DNA of 64,000 nt from Boswellia sacra. Its lineage: Eukaryota > Streptophyta > Magnoliopsida > Sapindales > Burseraceae. The notes under the pieces were generated by a model. It worked only from the letters and a program-made list of their open reading frames with translations. It made no database searches and was not told the DNA's origin. Made by a program: the position numbers and the translations under genes. Location of the stretch: positions 1-64,000 of the forward strand of contig SNVD02015902.1 of the NCBI GenBank assembly GCA_013180625.2, read 5' to 3'. Every line of letters starts with the position of its first letter. Position 1 is the first letter of the stretch. Shown piece by piece: positions 22,100 through 34,502 of this stretch.

Positions 22100-23348
22100 T
22101 GTAGTGTGAAATCTACAAGTGCACAGAACGGAACAAGTAATGAAGTGATAAGTAGAGTATCTTTCTCATAAGGATTGTGTTACTAACTACCAAACTTAAT
22201 CTAGCTCTAATTTTATTTGAATAATGTAAATTGAATGGCAATTTATGATCTAAATTAAACTAAAATCTAACCTAAAACAACTAAAACAAACAAACTAAGC
22301 AATATCAAAAATGCAAATTATGAGAATCTCTATATGCAAAAGCTCTAGGGTGTCAGACTTTACCTAAATTTATCCACTCTAGTTATAAAACTCAATAATA
22401 TCAATGTTTATTCCTCTTATTGCCAATCGATTTCACTAAATTAATTGTTATTCTTTCTCAAGCAACAACAATGTATATTTATAGATTAGAATCACATCTC
22501 TGTCTTATCTAACTCACTATTAATACACATTAAGCATAAGAAATCACACAAGATTTCACAAATCACATTCATATCTCTATCTCACATGATTTATGACAAA
22601 AAAATCAAAGACTAACATGGATATCACTTCTTAATCTCAATCCACATCTCAATTCATGCAATAATTGGCCAAAAAATCACAAGCATTAAGTACATGATTA
22701 CATTGCTCATAATATTGGAATAAACAATTGATATATTAAATTTAAACAACTAGAGCATCAAAACTTGGCTACATCTTAACCCTAGATAAAAGAATTAGTT
22801 CATGATGAATTGAAATAAAACAATTATGAAAGTTAAAAATATGGCCAAAGAAAACATAGAAGAAACAATGAAAATCTTAACGAACAATTGAAATCCCTAG
22901 AGTAGAACTCCAATTTCGTGTATCCAATTTGTCATAGCCACTCTTTTTGCCTTCAAATTCTCCCAAAGAGTCAAATTCCATCCTAAAATAGTCTCCAAGG
23001 GTTGTATTTATATGTGTGCAGCTTAAAGTTTTAATTTGAATCAAATTTGGAAAGCAAATCTTTTTCAGGATTCGAACATGCGAGGGAGCATAGGTTTAGC
23101 TGCGAGGCCGTACAATACTTGCTGTCTAAAATATCAAAACTGTCCAAAGCACTTGCATGGGCTCACAATGCCTTCTAATGATCTTTAGCACGATTTCAAC
23201 ACACTTTGCATTTTTTCCCAAATTTATCTCTAACTCATGTTTAACTGCAAAAACACATAAAATGTAAGAAGAAACAAACAAATAATGAAAAACTAAACAA
23301 AATTAAAGCTTAAGAGTATTAAATTTATGCACAAAAATCTACTTAACA
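22100..23348 (-). repeat. 3' LTR of the Athila/Tat-type element (left copy)
   Basis: In element orientation it begins TGTTAAGTAGATTTT. The plus-strand left edge is TGTAGTGTGAAATCTAC, matching TGTTGTATGAAATCTAC at 35114. No gene inside. Confidence 0.9.
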
Positions 23349-23370
23349 AATACACCCAAACTTAGCATAT
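23349..23370 (-). other. Polypurine-like tract of the Athila/Tat-type element
   Basis: The minus strand reads ATGCTAAGTTTGGGTGTATT next to the 3' LTR. It is less purine-pure than usual, but the position and AAGTTTGGG core fit this group. Confidence 0.6.
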
Positions 23371-25342
23371 TGCTAGTCCTTGAGCAAAACTAAGAAACTA
23401 AACAAACTATAACACACAAAACAAAAATCTAGATAGCAAAATAGCAACAAGCTTTGAATCGTGACAGGCCTCAAAGATTGCATTAATTATAACACAAGCA
23501 ATTTCAAGACCAAGCAACTTGTCTAGAATTTTGATTCACAAATTATCAATTGATCACTTGAAATTCCCCAAATGTGTGTGTGTGTGCATGGCCAATCTCA
23601 ATTCAAAATTTGTAATTTTAGATCAACTTATGCAACAAAATGAAGCAAAATTTGATCTCACAAAACATTGCAAGTGAAATTGAATTCTATAAGCTTTCTT
23701 TTCATGTCATTCTCCACTAATTTAGACCAACACAACATCAAAGATCAAATAGAACTTTAATTGGCTTGTAATGTTTGGCTAGGGTAAATAGGTATGATCA
23801 AGGTCGATTTATGGCTCAAACACCCAATGAACATGCAATCAACCATAAATTGCATAAACACAACCTTTTCGTAGCAATATATCCAAAAAATTCCCAAATA
23901 ACTCCCCCAAACTTATTTCTCTCAAATCCTTCGTGTATGTGATAACAAACACGCCTCAACCCTTGTTCTTTTTCAATTGTTCTTGTCCCTTTATTTTTTT
24001 ATATAATGGATAGTGCAATATTTGATTCCCTTAAGCTTGCTTTTTAACTCATGTAACAAGATTTAGGCCAATAACTCCCAAACCAGATGGCTTTATGGTA
24101 TTAGATGTTAAGACATCCCTACGGTTTAATTGCTTGAGCTAAAAAGGCTATGAAATCAAACTTATCCATGGATTTTTTTTTTTTTTGGGAATAAGGGAAC
24201 AAGACAATTTTACATCAAAAGTCAAATAAACACACTTACTATTAAATAAACATTCATCACGCCATCCAACCTCCTCTTAAATCCCAATTGAAACGTTACT
24301 TCAAAATATTGCAAAATTTAAATCAATGGCATGCTCATGGGTAATGGGTAAGTGTTTGGAAAATTTTTATTGCATGTTAGGGAAAATTTAGTGAGTTTAC
24401 CTAAAAAAAAAAAAAAAAGGCTTACCCAGCTCAAAAGGGACAATTAGGGATCAATTTAATCAAAGGCTGGCTTAAAAGGCACAAATAGTCCAAAAATGGC
24501 CCGTATCATTTCCCCAATGTTGTGTAGCCTAGGATTTCGCCTCAAGTGACAATCATACAAGCTCTAGAATCCTTGGAGCTCTAATTGAAACATGCAATCA
24601 CATAAATTTTCTTTAATCTACAAATAAATCAAAGATCATGGCCAAATATGCTCAGTTTGTGTTCAAGGAATCAAAAGTGAGACACAAACTAATAAATAAA
24701 TCAAGCACACAGACTTAGTGCTATATCTTTCAATTTCCAAGAGTTATTCATCTACTCAATCATCATTCTATCATTGGTCTTCACAAATTCAAGCAATAAA
24801 ACACTTTTTTTTTTTTGCGAACAACGCAAAACAAACTAACAGCTAATATAAAAAAAAAACTAAAAGAAACAAATGAAACAAATCTAGAACACCCCCAAAC
24901 TTGAATAGCGCAGTGCCCAATGTGCAACAACAAAAAAATAAAGAATAAGAGGGAAAAAGTAAACTGCCCTGAAAATGAAGAATGTATCGTGAATAAAGAG
25001 GTTCATCATCAACAAGATCATCTCTAAGTACAGCTCCAATATCATCAACAAGAAACAAATGAAGCAAATCTAGAACACCCCCAAACTTGGACGCTACTTT
25101 CATCACAAATTTCTTTCTTTTTGGTGCCATGGCAACAAAATGACACAAAACAAAATTTCCAACATTGAAATAACACCAATGACCAAAAGCTAAAACCAAG
25201 AATACTGGCAAGAAACCGTCTGCAAATGGTACTGTGCCATAATATCGCAAAAGACACATCCCCAAATTTTTAGAACAACTCCCAGACATAGGCAAACTGC
25301 CAATTATGCCATTAAAATATGTAGTGCAAAATGCTATTGAAT
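23371..25342 (-). other. Noncoding 3' tail of the Athila/Tat-type element, distal part
   Basis: No domains are present; open frames here are short and incidental. Around 24425-24520 it matches (reverse-complemented) positions 1-60 of the window. A PPT-like block, CTAGAACACCCCCAAACTTG on the plus strand, occurs twice (around 24884 and 25069) within a ~185-bp duplication. Confidence 0.65.
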
Positions 25343-25347
25343 GAATC

Positions 25348-25811
25348 TGTTATGAAAAATACACCTCAACAACAACAACAGATGCATGTGGTCCCTTTTA
25401 CTCACACATACAGGAGACGCAGTAAACAAAAGGAGTCAAAGCCAATTGTTTAAAGTGATTTTTTTTTTTAAGTTGCAAATTTTTTTGCTTGTTAGTTGCA
25501 GTTTAAATTGCAAATTTTTAGCCGCTTTATTTTATTTGTTATCCCTAAAAATCCTCCTCACCTATGGGAATTCTGTTATGTGACTGTGTATTTAAAACCT
25601 TCCTAGTGAAATAAAAAGCACAAGAAAATTTTCTGCAATCTGAGTTATTTTAGATCAGTGAGCTCTCTCATTAATTGAGCTCTCAACTGCTGTCAACCAG
25701 CAAAGATAAGGAGGGGAAGGAAAAATAATAAAACCCCTTCAAGGGTAGAGTGAGGAAGAGATACCATTCTACAAGGTCCCATAACTCGATCCAAAACTCG
25801 AGCTCCTATCA
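25348..25811 (+). repeat. 5' LTR of the nested gypsy element
   Basis: Starts TGTTATGAAAAATACACC and ends GAGCTCCTATCA, 464 bp. GTGTATTTAAAACCTTCC near 25585 is a weak candidate for a promoter TATA-like box. AATAAAAAGCAC near 25610 could serve in polyadenylation. Confidence 0.93.
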
Positions 25812-25814
25812 ATT

Positions 25815-25825
25815 TGGTATCAGAG
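25815..25825 (+). other. Primer-binding site (initiator Met tRNA), nested gypsy element
   Basis: TGGTATCAGAG begins four bases after the LTR. Confidence 0.88.
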
Positions 25826-25849
25826 ACAGGAGTTACGGGGGAGAATCGA

Positions 25850-26809
25850 ACCCTGCAAGAGCAATTTGAAGAATTCCTCTCAATTTACAAAACTGAACAT
25901 GCAGCATCTAAAGCCAGACAGCAAACGATGGCCACTCAGCTTGAACATCTTACAAAGACTTTGGATCTCCAAAGAGCTGGTGGAGATTCACGTGAAGGAG
26001 GACATAGCCGAGTTCATCCAGACGACAGAAACCATTCTAGAGGAGCTTGCATGGAAGGCGGTAATGTTGTGCCCAGATATGCAAAACTTGATTTTCCTCG
26101 CTTTAATGGTACTTCTGATCCACTGGTTTGGTTAAGCTACTGTGACAACTTCTTGCACCATCAAAGGATAGTAGAAGAAGACCGAGTTTTGTTGGCTTCC
26201 TTCCATCTTGAAGAAGATGCACAATTGTGGTATTTGAAGCTGAAGAGAGATCGGCCTAATATATCTTGGGTGGACTTCAAAACCCATTTCCAATTAAGGT
26301 TTGGGCCCCCAATAAGAAGTAACAAACTAGGTGAACTCTCCAAGTTAAAACAAATAGGGACAGTAGAGGCCTACCAATGCCAGTTTGAACGACTTTCTGC
26401 CTAAACTACATCGCTGACCTCGAAACAAGAAATGGCAATCTTCATCAGTGGTCTCTGGGAAGCCATTGCAGTAGAAGTTGAGCTGCACCAGCCTCCAGAT
26501 TTGACTACAGCCACGAGCCTTGCTCGCCTTTATGAGCGACGCAACGATAAGGGGAAAGAGGAAGCTAATCCAATTCATAGAAGCACTGAGGTTATTGCCA
26601 GAGGAGGAGCTCCCAAAACTCCTTTTATTAAAAGACTCTCAAGAGCAAAAATGGAGGAACGCAGAGCCAAGGGATTATGCTTCAACTGTGATGAACGCTT
26701 CGAATTTGGGCACAAGTGTAAGCGACTATTTTGGTTAGAGGGTATTGAAGAAGAAGAAACAACAGAGGCTGACCCAGAAATATCACTCCATGCGATTACT
26801 GGAACTTAA
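25850..26809 (+). pseudogene. Gag of the nested gypsy element
   Basis: The reading frame through 26404 carries the retrotransposon Gag fold (LDFPRFNGTSDPLVWL, AQLWYLKL, FKTHFQLRFGPP). It meets an in-frame TAA at 26402-26404 and continues in the same sense to 26809 with MAIFISGLW and a zinc knuckle C-F-N-C-(6)-G-H-K-C. The N-terminal part lacks an ATG near the primer site. The Gag is recognisable but interrupted. Confidence 0.82.
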
Positions 26810-26821
26810 AACAACCAAATA

Positions 26822-27694
26822 ATGCAAGTGGAGGGAAGAATAAACGGCCATCCATTAGTGGTCCTCATTGACTCAGGTTCTACACATAGCTTTGTGGATG
26901 AATCTCTAGTGCATCAACTTCAAATTCCAACAGAACCTAAGACAAATCTCAGAGTAACAATGGCAAACAGGCAAAAACTCAGTAGCCCTGGATTTTGCAA
27001 GAAACTATTGATACAATTAGGTAACCAAAAATTTCCATTTTATCTATTTTTGCTTCCCTTATGTGGTTTTGGTGTTGTGTTAGGTGTCAATTGGCTTAAG
27101 ACTTTAGGACCAATATGTTGGGACTTTGCCACAATGAGGATGGAGTTCACACCAGGGGGCACACCGGTAGAGTTGCATGGGCTTAGGGACTCTAAACAAC
27201 AACCAGCATCGTCCCTCTCAACTCTTAAGTTAGAAGCCGAACAAGAGCTCGGTCTGAAGCGTTTGCTATCTGAATTTCAAGGCATCTTCCAACTTCCAGT
27301 TGGCCTACCACCTCCTCGTGCTTGTGATCATAGGATATCTCTTGAACCAGGAACTACCCCTGTAGTCATGAGATCCTACCGTTACCCACATTTACAGAAA
27401 GATGAAATTGAAGCACAATGTCAAGAGATGTTACAACAAGGTATCATAAGGCTTAGCAATTCTCCTTATTCTTCACCAGTATTGCTAGTTAAGAAGGTAG
27501 ACAGCTCATGGCGTTTTTGTGTCGACTATCGCTCATTGAATGCAAAAACCATCAAGGACAAATTTCCTATCCCAGTCATCGACGAACTTCTGAAAGAATT
27601 AAATGGTTCTAAATACTTCTCTAAGCTGGATTTAAGATCTGGATATCACCAAGTTCGTATGAACCCAGAGGATGTGGAGAAAATTGCCTTTTGA
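26822..27694 (+). pseudogene. Protease and N-terminal RT of the nested gypsy element
   Basis: The 290-codon frame has the aspartic protease active site D-S-G-S-T-H-S-F near residue 17, then a linker, then RT from YRYPHLQKDEIE. RT motifs [20 protein letters not shown] and FSKLDLRSGYHQ are present, so the first catalytic Asp (in KLDLRSGYHQ) is kept. The frame ends in a TGA at 27692 in what should be the AFRTHHGH-type segment. Confidence 0.88.
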
Positions 27695-28560
27695 ACACAT
27701 CATGGGCATTTTGAATTCCTTGTGATGTCGTTTGGTCTTACCAATGCTCCCTCTACCTTTCAAGCCTTAATGAATGAAGTGTTCCAGCCATACCTGTGCA
27801 AATTTGTTCTAGTTTTTTTTTTTTTTTTACGATATACTCGTTTATAGTTGTACATGGGCTGACCACTTACACCATCTTAAAGTGGTTTTTTCCTTACTAC
27901 AACACAATATTTTATTCCTTAAGTAGAATAAATGTTTGTTTGCTCAATCTTAGATTTCTTATCTTGGCCACATTATTTCAGCAAAAGGAGTAATGGCAGA
28001 TGCTGAAAAGATTGAAGCTATGATCCAATGGCCTCAACCAACAACTATCAGAGCTCTAAGAGGCTTTTTAGGCCTTACTGGTTACTATCGAAAGTTTGTC
28101 CAAAACTACGGGTTGATTGCTGCTCCTCTCATCAAAATGTTACTCAAAAATTCATTTATATGGACTGAAGAAGCCTTGGCTGCCTTTGACAAACTCAAAC
28201 ATGCCATGACCACTACTCCAGTATTGGCTTTACCTAATTTTGAACAAGATTTTATTGTAGAATGTGATGCTTCTGAGTGTGTTTTGGGTGCAGTGTTACA
28301 ACAGGATGGAAGGCCCATTGCTTTCTATAGCAAACCGATGGCTCAACGTCACATCAAGCTTCCAGCTTATCAAAAAAGAACTCATTGCACTTTCACAAGC
28401 TATTAGGCATTGGAGACCATATCTTTGGGGCAGAAAATTCATTATCCGCACTGATCACTACAATCTTAAATATCTCTTGGGCCAAAGAATTACCACTTCA
28501 CCTTAATAGCATTGGATAAGCAAACTCTTGGGCTATGACTTCAAGGTCGAGTATACAACT
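27695..28560 (+). pseudogene. RT catalytic box and RNase H of the nested gypsy element, broken
   Basis: After the stop the sequence continues as RT ([15 protein letters not shown]). A run of 16 T at 27813-27828, followed by ACGATATACTCG, sits where the F-x-D-D box should be, so the second catalytic motif is lost and the frame shifts. The RT connection ([16 protein letters not shown]) and RNase H (DFIVECDASECVLGAVL, later RTDHYNLKYLL) follow in two further frames with an additional break near 28370. Confidence 0.85.
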
Positions 28561-28599
28561 AGCAAAGAAAATTGAGTGGCAGATGCTTTGTCACGTCAA

Positions 28600-29434
28600 G
28601 ATGAACATGTGGGATTAATTTCAGCAATATTCATGCCACAATTGGACCTTTTCCAAAAATTGAATGATGAGATAACCACTTCTCCAACACTATAGTCTTT
28701 GATTGATAATATCCAATCTGGAAAATTACCTTCTCTTTGGTCCTATTCGAATGGCCTTATATCTTACAAAAACATAGCATATTTGGAGCCTAGTTCTCCT
28801 CTTATTCAGGCAGTCATTTCGACACTGCACAACCACAACCATGAGGGATACCAGAAGACTTTATTTCGCATAAGACCAGACTTTTATTGGTCAAGTATGA
28901 AGAAAACAATCCAAGATTTTATCAAATGTTGTGGCAGACATTTCTATGGATTTTATTGATGCCTTACCTCTTTCACTTGGCAAATCTGTTTTGCTCGTTG
29001 TGGTAGATCGTTTTTCCAAATATGCACACTTTATTCCCATGGCTCATCCATATTCTGCTGTCTCTGTAGCAAGAGTTTTCTTTGACCATGTTTTTAAGTT
29101 ACATGGATTACCAGAAACAATTGTGAGTGACAGGGATGTAATATTCACGAGCTCTTTTTGGACTGAAATGTTCAAATTGAATGGCACAAAATTGGCTTTC
29201 AGCTCCTCCTACCATCCACAAAGTGATGGTCAGACCAAAGTCATTAATCGAACCATAGAAGTCGACCTACGCTGCTTCACTAGTGATCAACCACGCAAAT
29301 GGATGCAATGGATTTCTTGGGTTGAGTATTGCTATAATACTGGGTATCGTTCTTCTCTCAAAACTACTCCTTTCGAGGTTGTTTATGGGAGAGCACCACC
29401 CCCCCTCTTGAATTACTATCCAGGACTAGCTTGA
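28600..29434 (+). pseudogene. Integrase of the nested gypsy element, broken
   Basis: Zinc-binding remnants at 28699-28930 (LHNHNHEGYQKT, FYWSSMKKTIQDFIKCC) lead into the core at 28931-29434. The segment between the C-C pair and the core is missing, and the frame changes. The core keeps both Asp (MDFIDALP and VSDRDVIF), but the catalytic Glu 36 residues after the second Asp is Lys: the codon in SDGQT-K-V is AAA. The frame stops after PPPLLNYYPGLA. Such an enzyme would not integrate DNA. Confidence 0.87.
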
Positions 29435-29499
29435 GTAGAAGCTATAGAGCAAGAACTAAAAACTCGAGATCAAATTTTTAATGACCTATGTGACAGACT

Positions 29500-29994
29500 C
29501 TTACAAGCTTAAGATATCATGAAGAACAATTTTGATAAACATCATAGAGAAGTCCACTTCGAGGTTAGAGACTTGGTATTATTGAAATTACAACCTTATC
29601 GGCAGATAACCTTAGCTTCCAACAAGAACAAGAAACTTTCTCCCTGATATTATGGACCGTTTCCTGTGGAGTCAAAAATTAGGTCAGTAGCTTACCGTCT
29701 TACACTTCCTCCTCCTATCAAAATACACCTAGTTTTTCATGTCTCATGCTTAAAAAAATTCCAAGGTTCCCCTATGGGCATTACATCACAGTTACCTACA
29801 ATTCACCAAGGAAAAATACTTCCAACTCCAAAAGCCATTCTAGACAAAAAGTTGGTCAGAGGCAATCGTCAGATCCTGATTCACTGGGAGGGTTTATCAC
29901 CTTCTGAGGCATCTTTGGAAACAATTGAGCATATTCAGACACAGTACCCCGATTTCACGTTTGAGGTCAAACGTTTTTTGGAGGGAGGGAGTGA
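29500..29994 (+). pseudogene. Integrase C-terminus and chromodomain-like tail
   Basis: From about 29520, in broken frames, NFDKHHREVHFEVRDLVLLKL- and YRLTLPPPIKIHLVFHVSCL-like segments are the integrase C-terminal GPY/F region. The part from KAILDKKLVRGNRQILIHWE through the FTFEVKRFLEGG segment matches the chromodomain-like tail of plant chromoviruses. The frame runs on into the LTR to 30100. Confidence 0.72.
29980..29994 (+). other. Polypurine tract, nested gypsy element
   Basis: GGAGGGAGGGAGTGA directly precedes the 3' LTR. Confidence 0.88.
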
Positions 29995-30460
29995 TGTTAT
30001 GAAAAATACACCTCAGCAACAACAAGAGATGCATGTGGTCCCTTTTACTCACACATACAGGAGACGCAGTCAACAAAAGGAGTCAAAGCCAGTTGTTTAA
30101 AGTGATTTATTTTTTTTTAAGTTGCAGATTTTTTTGCTTGTTAGTTGCAGTTTAAATTACAAATTTTTGGCCACTTTATTTTATCTGTTATCCCTAGAAA
30201 TCCTCCTCACTTGTGGGAATTCTGTTATGTGACTATGTATTTAAAGCCTTCCCAGTGAAATAAAGAGCACAAGAAAATTTTCTGCAATATGAGTAATTTG
30301 AGATCAGTGAGCTCTCTCATTAGTTGAGCTCTCAACTGCTATCAACCAGCAAAGATAGGGAGGGGAAGGAAAAATAATAAAACCCCTTCGAGGGTAGAGT
30401 TAGGAAGAGATACCATTCTACAAGGTCCCATAACTCGATCCAAAACTTGAGCTCCTATCA
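29995..30460 (+). repeat. 3' LTR of the nested gypsy element
   Basis: 466 bp, aligned end to end with 25348-25811, with about 25 differences counted by eye, most of them transitions. Confidence 0.93.
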
Positions 30461-30465
30461 GAATC

Positions 30466-31895
30466 AAGTCAACGCAATCAAACACAGCCAAGCAATATTA
30501 CTACTACATTTCACCAATTCAACAATAAAATAATTCAGCAAAATGATGATAGCAAATCTGAATTTTGTAAAGCACAGTAGCACTCTCTAAAGTCAAGTCA
30601 ACTCCATAATGCTCCTTAATAATCAGTCATCGCATAAGAGAAAATTAAAAACCCAACATTCCCAAAATAATTTTGCTTAACTAATACCTGTAACAATACC
30701 ACATTAATCCTTCGAATTCCACAAAGAGCAATAATAGTAACCATAATAAGCAAAGACTTCACAATTTACACAAGCAAAGTCCAAATAAACCCTTCTTCTC
30801 TAATATATTTAAGCCAGGAAAACCCATTATAGAATTAAGCACGCCAACAATTATCAAGTAAGAATTAATGGTACCAATTACAATCTAAATTGCAAATACC
30901 AAGCTCAAAATTTCAAAATTAAACACACATAATGCATTAGTTCAACCAATTAATAAATGCCCGTAATTCATATGACCAATAGAAGTAAGCCACAAGATAA
31001 TAGTTACTTATTTATCAAAAATCGTGACCTATCAACTGAACTCATGACTCATCAACAAAATCAACTTCTCAAGACAGTTCTTGAGAGGAATGAAAAGCCC
31101 AACAAGTGATTAGACTATACACAGTCGCCCTAAGAGCATCGTGATTTGTATATGTGCTATGGCGAAGGAGTTTTGGTGAGATGATATGGAAAGAGAGCAA
31201 ACCAGTTTAAATATGGGTTGTGGCTAGAGAGCATCCAATCATGAAGTCTGCTAGAGAAGGAAAAAAAATGATAGCCAAGCCTGAAAAATTTTCTTTTAAA
31301 GTCTGAGGCTAGAGGGCATGCAATGCTAGATGTGAGGCCATGCAGAGGATTCTGTTTTAAGAGAAATTTCCAGATGTTAAGTGTGCAAGGGCACACAGGT
31401 TGCAGGGCAAAGGAGTGCAATGGGGTCAATTTGTGGGCAAAATCTTAGAAGTTTGATATGGCGTGGGTGTGCAAGTTGAGGGTGAGGCCACACAATGCTT
31501 CTTGGACACTTTGAAATATTCCTCTTCTTGAAAGGCATAGGCTTGCAAGGTCATAGTGAGGGAGCGCAACTCCTACTAGATTTTTTTTTTTTAAATAAAC
31601 AAGGGCCTTGCACAAGAGCACTTCTAAAATTTATGAGAACCCCCAAACTATTGTTTATCCCCATAAATAACACACAAAACATGCATTAATAAAATTTCAA
31701 TGAATAAGCACATATCAAAAGAAAATAAAATAAAATAATTTTAAAAAAATTGCTTGGGTTGCCTCCCAATTAGTGCTTTTCTTTAGAGTCTTTTAGCTAG
31801 ACTTTTGCCATCTTATTCAATCAATTCCTAGCCTAGATTGATATCCAGTTTAGATGGCCATACGTTATCTTGCATTGTCTTGGAATTCCTCTTTC
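30466..31895 (-). other. Noncoding tail of the Athila/Tat-type element, proximal part
   Basis: On the minus strand, GCACTAATTGGGAGGCAACC at about 31757-31776 is the phrase commonly found just after the coding region of Athila/Tat elements; here it directly follows the protease region. No pol domain is present. Imperfect repeats of a GCAAGG...GAGG...GCAATG-type phrase occur at 31190-31570. Frames on both strands are incidental. Confidence 0.65.
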
Positions 31896-32569
31896 TCACT
31901 TCTCAACCGGTTTCATTATGCCTTTTGATGCAATGGCTTGAAATGGAGACTCTTCATGCAAACTTTCTCTAATGTTTTTATCAAGCACATCAATGAAGAC
32001 ATTAAATGTAAATTGTTCCCCTTCACCCTTTAGGTTAGTTGCCCTTCTTGCACATCTATCAGAGCCTTGCCAGTTGCCAAGCAAGGTCTCTCAAGTATAA
32101 TGGGAGTATTTTTATCCTCTTCCATGTCAAGCACAAGAAAATTTGTTGGAAATATAAATTTGTCCACCTTGAAAAGGACATCTTCAATGATTCCACGGGG
32201 ATATTTAATAGATTGATCTACTGACTATAAAAAGATTGTAGTAGGGCTAACTTCACCTAGGCCAAGTTTCATAAAAATAGACAAAGGCATTAAGTTAATA
32301 CTTGCACCTAGATCACATAAGGCATTTGCAAAAATAGAACCAATAGAACAAGGAATAGAAAAAATCCCTGGATCTTTAAGCTTTAGGGGTAACTTCTTTT
32401 GCAAAATAGCACTAGACTCTTCAATCAATGCTACAGATTCATACTCCTCCAATTTCTTCTTGTTTGACAAGATCTCCTTCAAAAAATTTGCATGCTTTGG
32501 CATTTTCTCTAGGGCTTCAGCGAATGGAATGTTGATATCTAGCTTCTTAAAGACTTCTAAAAACCTCAA
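31896..32569 (-). pseudogene. Aspartic protease region of the Athila/Tat-type element
   Basis: The minus-strand frame 32569-32225 contains FLKEILSNKKKLEEYE, AILQKKLPLKLKDPG and the protease-like ALCDLGASINLMPLSIF, as in plant Athila/Tat polyproteins. It stops at 32225. The same protein continues in changed frames to 31896 (FNVFIDVLDKNIRES), with the IILGRP-type flap degraded. RT should follow but does not. Confidence 0.82.
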
Positions 32570-33650
32570 AAACTATTTTTCAAGCTTGTTCTTTTGTAGC
32601 CTTTGAGGAAACGACACTGTAAGCTTTAAATCTTGATACGGTACTGGTACAGCCTTTGGTAAATCCAATGACAACTACTTCCCTCTTTTCTTGCTTAGAC
32701 TTCTCAACTCTAATAGGCTCTTCTTGTTCCTTCCCACTTTGCAATGTGATAGCCTTACATTGTTCCCTTGGATTTACCTCAGTTGAGCTACGTAGATTCC
32801 CTTGTGATCTCCCACATATTAGGCTAGCTAATTAACTGACTTGGCTTTCTAAACTCCTAATTTGAGCTTATTGTTTTTGCAAATTGGTTTTGGTCTCAGT
32901 CATGAATTGGTTGGTAGAGTTCATGAAGGTATTAATGGTGTTAGATAACTAGATCAAAGCCTCCTCTAAAGGTGATTTCTTTTCATGTTGAGTTGGTTGT
33001 GTTTGTTATTGTTGAGGATTCATGATATTTTGGTTACTTCATGAGAAATTTGAATGATTTCTCCAGCCAGGGTTGTATATGTTGCTATAGGGGTTATTCC
33101 TGGGGTGGTTATTATATTCTACAAAGCCAACTTGTTCTACCTACCCTAATAATAGATTCCCTACTTTATATCTATCACTAGGATGGCTACCTTGACAATG
33201 TTCACATATAACTATTGGGGTTTGAATGGCATTGGCTGACATAGTATGGTTTTGTAGTTGTTTAAACAAAGCAGCCATTTATGCTTTCAATGAATCAATC
33301 TCATCTAAATTATAAACCCCAGCTGGCCTCTTTGATGTCTTTCTCTCACCACTCCGTTGGTGGTTATTCATAGCCATCTCCATAATCAAATTATATGTCT
33401 CATCTTGTCTCTTCTTCGTAATAGTTCATTCAGAAGCAGCATCAATCAAAGTCCTTGTTGAATTTCCCAAACCATTGTAAAATGTTTGTACCAACATCCA
33501 CTTAGCCAAACCATGGTAAGGACATTTTCTAAGTAGTTCCTTATACCTTTCCCACGCATTGTATAGAGATTCCCCATCATATTGTACAAAGTTGAAGATC
33601 TCTGTCCTTAGCTTGACTGTCTTTGATGGTGGGAAAAACTTTGCAAGGAA
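32570..33650 (-). pseudogene. C-terminal part of Athila/Tat-type Gag
   Basis: Minus-strand 33650-33426 encodes FLAKFFPPSKTVKLRTEI, YNAWERYKELLRKCP and VQTFYNGLGNSTRTLIDAA, the hallmark Gag block of this group. Downstream the sequence is still recognisable (a CEHCQGSH-type cysteine motif near 33200, an asparagine-rich NNPYSNIYNPGW-like stretch) but is broken by several stops. Confidence 0.82.
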
Positions 33651-33658
33651 CTTTTGAG

Positions 33659-34502
33659 TAGGGGTGTGCAAATAGTAGGGTATGGTGTGGTATCGCCATA
33701 CCATCCCCATACCCTACATATGTTGGGTTTTTTATTTTTATACTATACCATACCATTTTTTAATACAATACCATACCACATTTTCGCATGGTAGGGTAAG
33801 GGCGGGTATGGTATGGTATTATTCGGGTAGTTGACCAAATTGACCAGATTTTGACACTTTAAGTTCTTATTTTGACATTGTTTAATATTATGATTCATAA
33901 AATTTGTACTAAATAAAAAAATCAAGCAACTACACATTCTTAACAATACAAATAATCAAGTAACTACATATTTTATAACAACACAAATAATCAAGTAACA
34001 TCATATTTATAACAATACAAAAATATCACGTAACTACATATTCCATAACAACACGAATACTCAAGCAATTACATGTCCATAACAACACAAATAACAAGTA
34101 AACTACATATCCGAATCCTTCCACAAAATTCCAACTTCCAACCTTCAAGTCCAACCTTTAAATTCTACAAAGTTTCAATCTTTTCAACTTCCAATCTAAT
34201 ACAAATTTGAGAAAATAAAAAAGCAAAGAAAAAAGAAACTATAACACTCATACAAAAATATTTTATGTAACCAATTAAATACTGACACGTGACATATTTT
34301 TTATTTTTTTAAAAAAGGTATGGTATGGTATGGTATTTTCGGGTATTTTCAAAAATACCCCCTACCATACCATACCATGACAGATTTTGAAAATCTATAC
34401 CATACCACACCCTATATTTTTTTTATATCCTACCATACCTCCACCATACCATGGCGGGTATGTCGGATTCGGGCGGGTGATGGTGTACCATGCACACCCC
34501 TA
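33659..34502. mobile_element. hAT-type MITE in gag, GGTAT-rich
   Basis: Terminal inverted repeats TAGGGGTGTGCA are perfect over 12 bases. The 8-bp target duplication CTTTTGAG is perfect (33651-33658, 34503-34510), the hAT signature. Both ends have runs of GGTATGGTATGGTAT or its complement (33682-33830, 34318-34460), making long subterminal inverted repeats. The centre is AT-rich and noncoding. It splits the gag frame of the surrounding gypsy element, which continues on the other side of one target copy. Confidence 0.93.

Larger units (their letters stand above)
25348..30460 (+). mobile_element. Nested chromovirus-like Ty3-gypsy element
   Basis: LTRs at 25348-25811 and 29995-30460 are flanked by a perfect target duplication GAATC (25343-25347, 30461-30465). 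Inside, on the plus strand, are an initiator-Met primer site, gag with zinc knuckle, protease, RT, RNase H, integrase and a chromodomain-like tail, then a polypurine tract. This order marks gypsy, and the C-terminal region suggests a chromovirus. All pol domains are broken. By eye the LTRs differ at about 25 of ~465 positions. Confidence 0.93.

Noticed and set aside
24843..25295. 150-codon minus-strand hydrophobic frame
   Set aside because: It lies in the noncoding tail of the Athila/Tat-type element; hydrophobicity reflects T-rich sequence and a duplicated PPT-like block.
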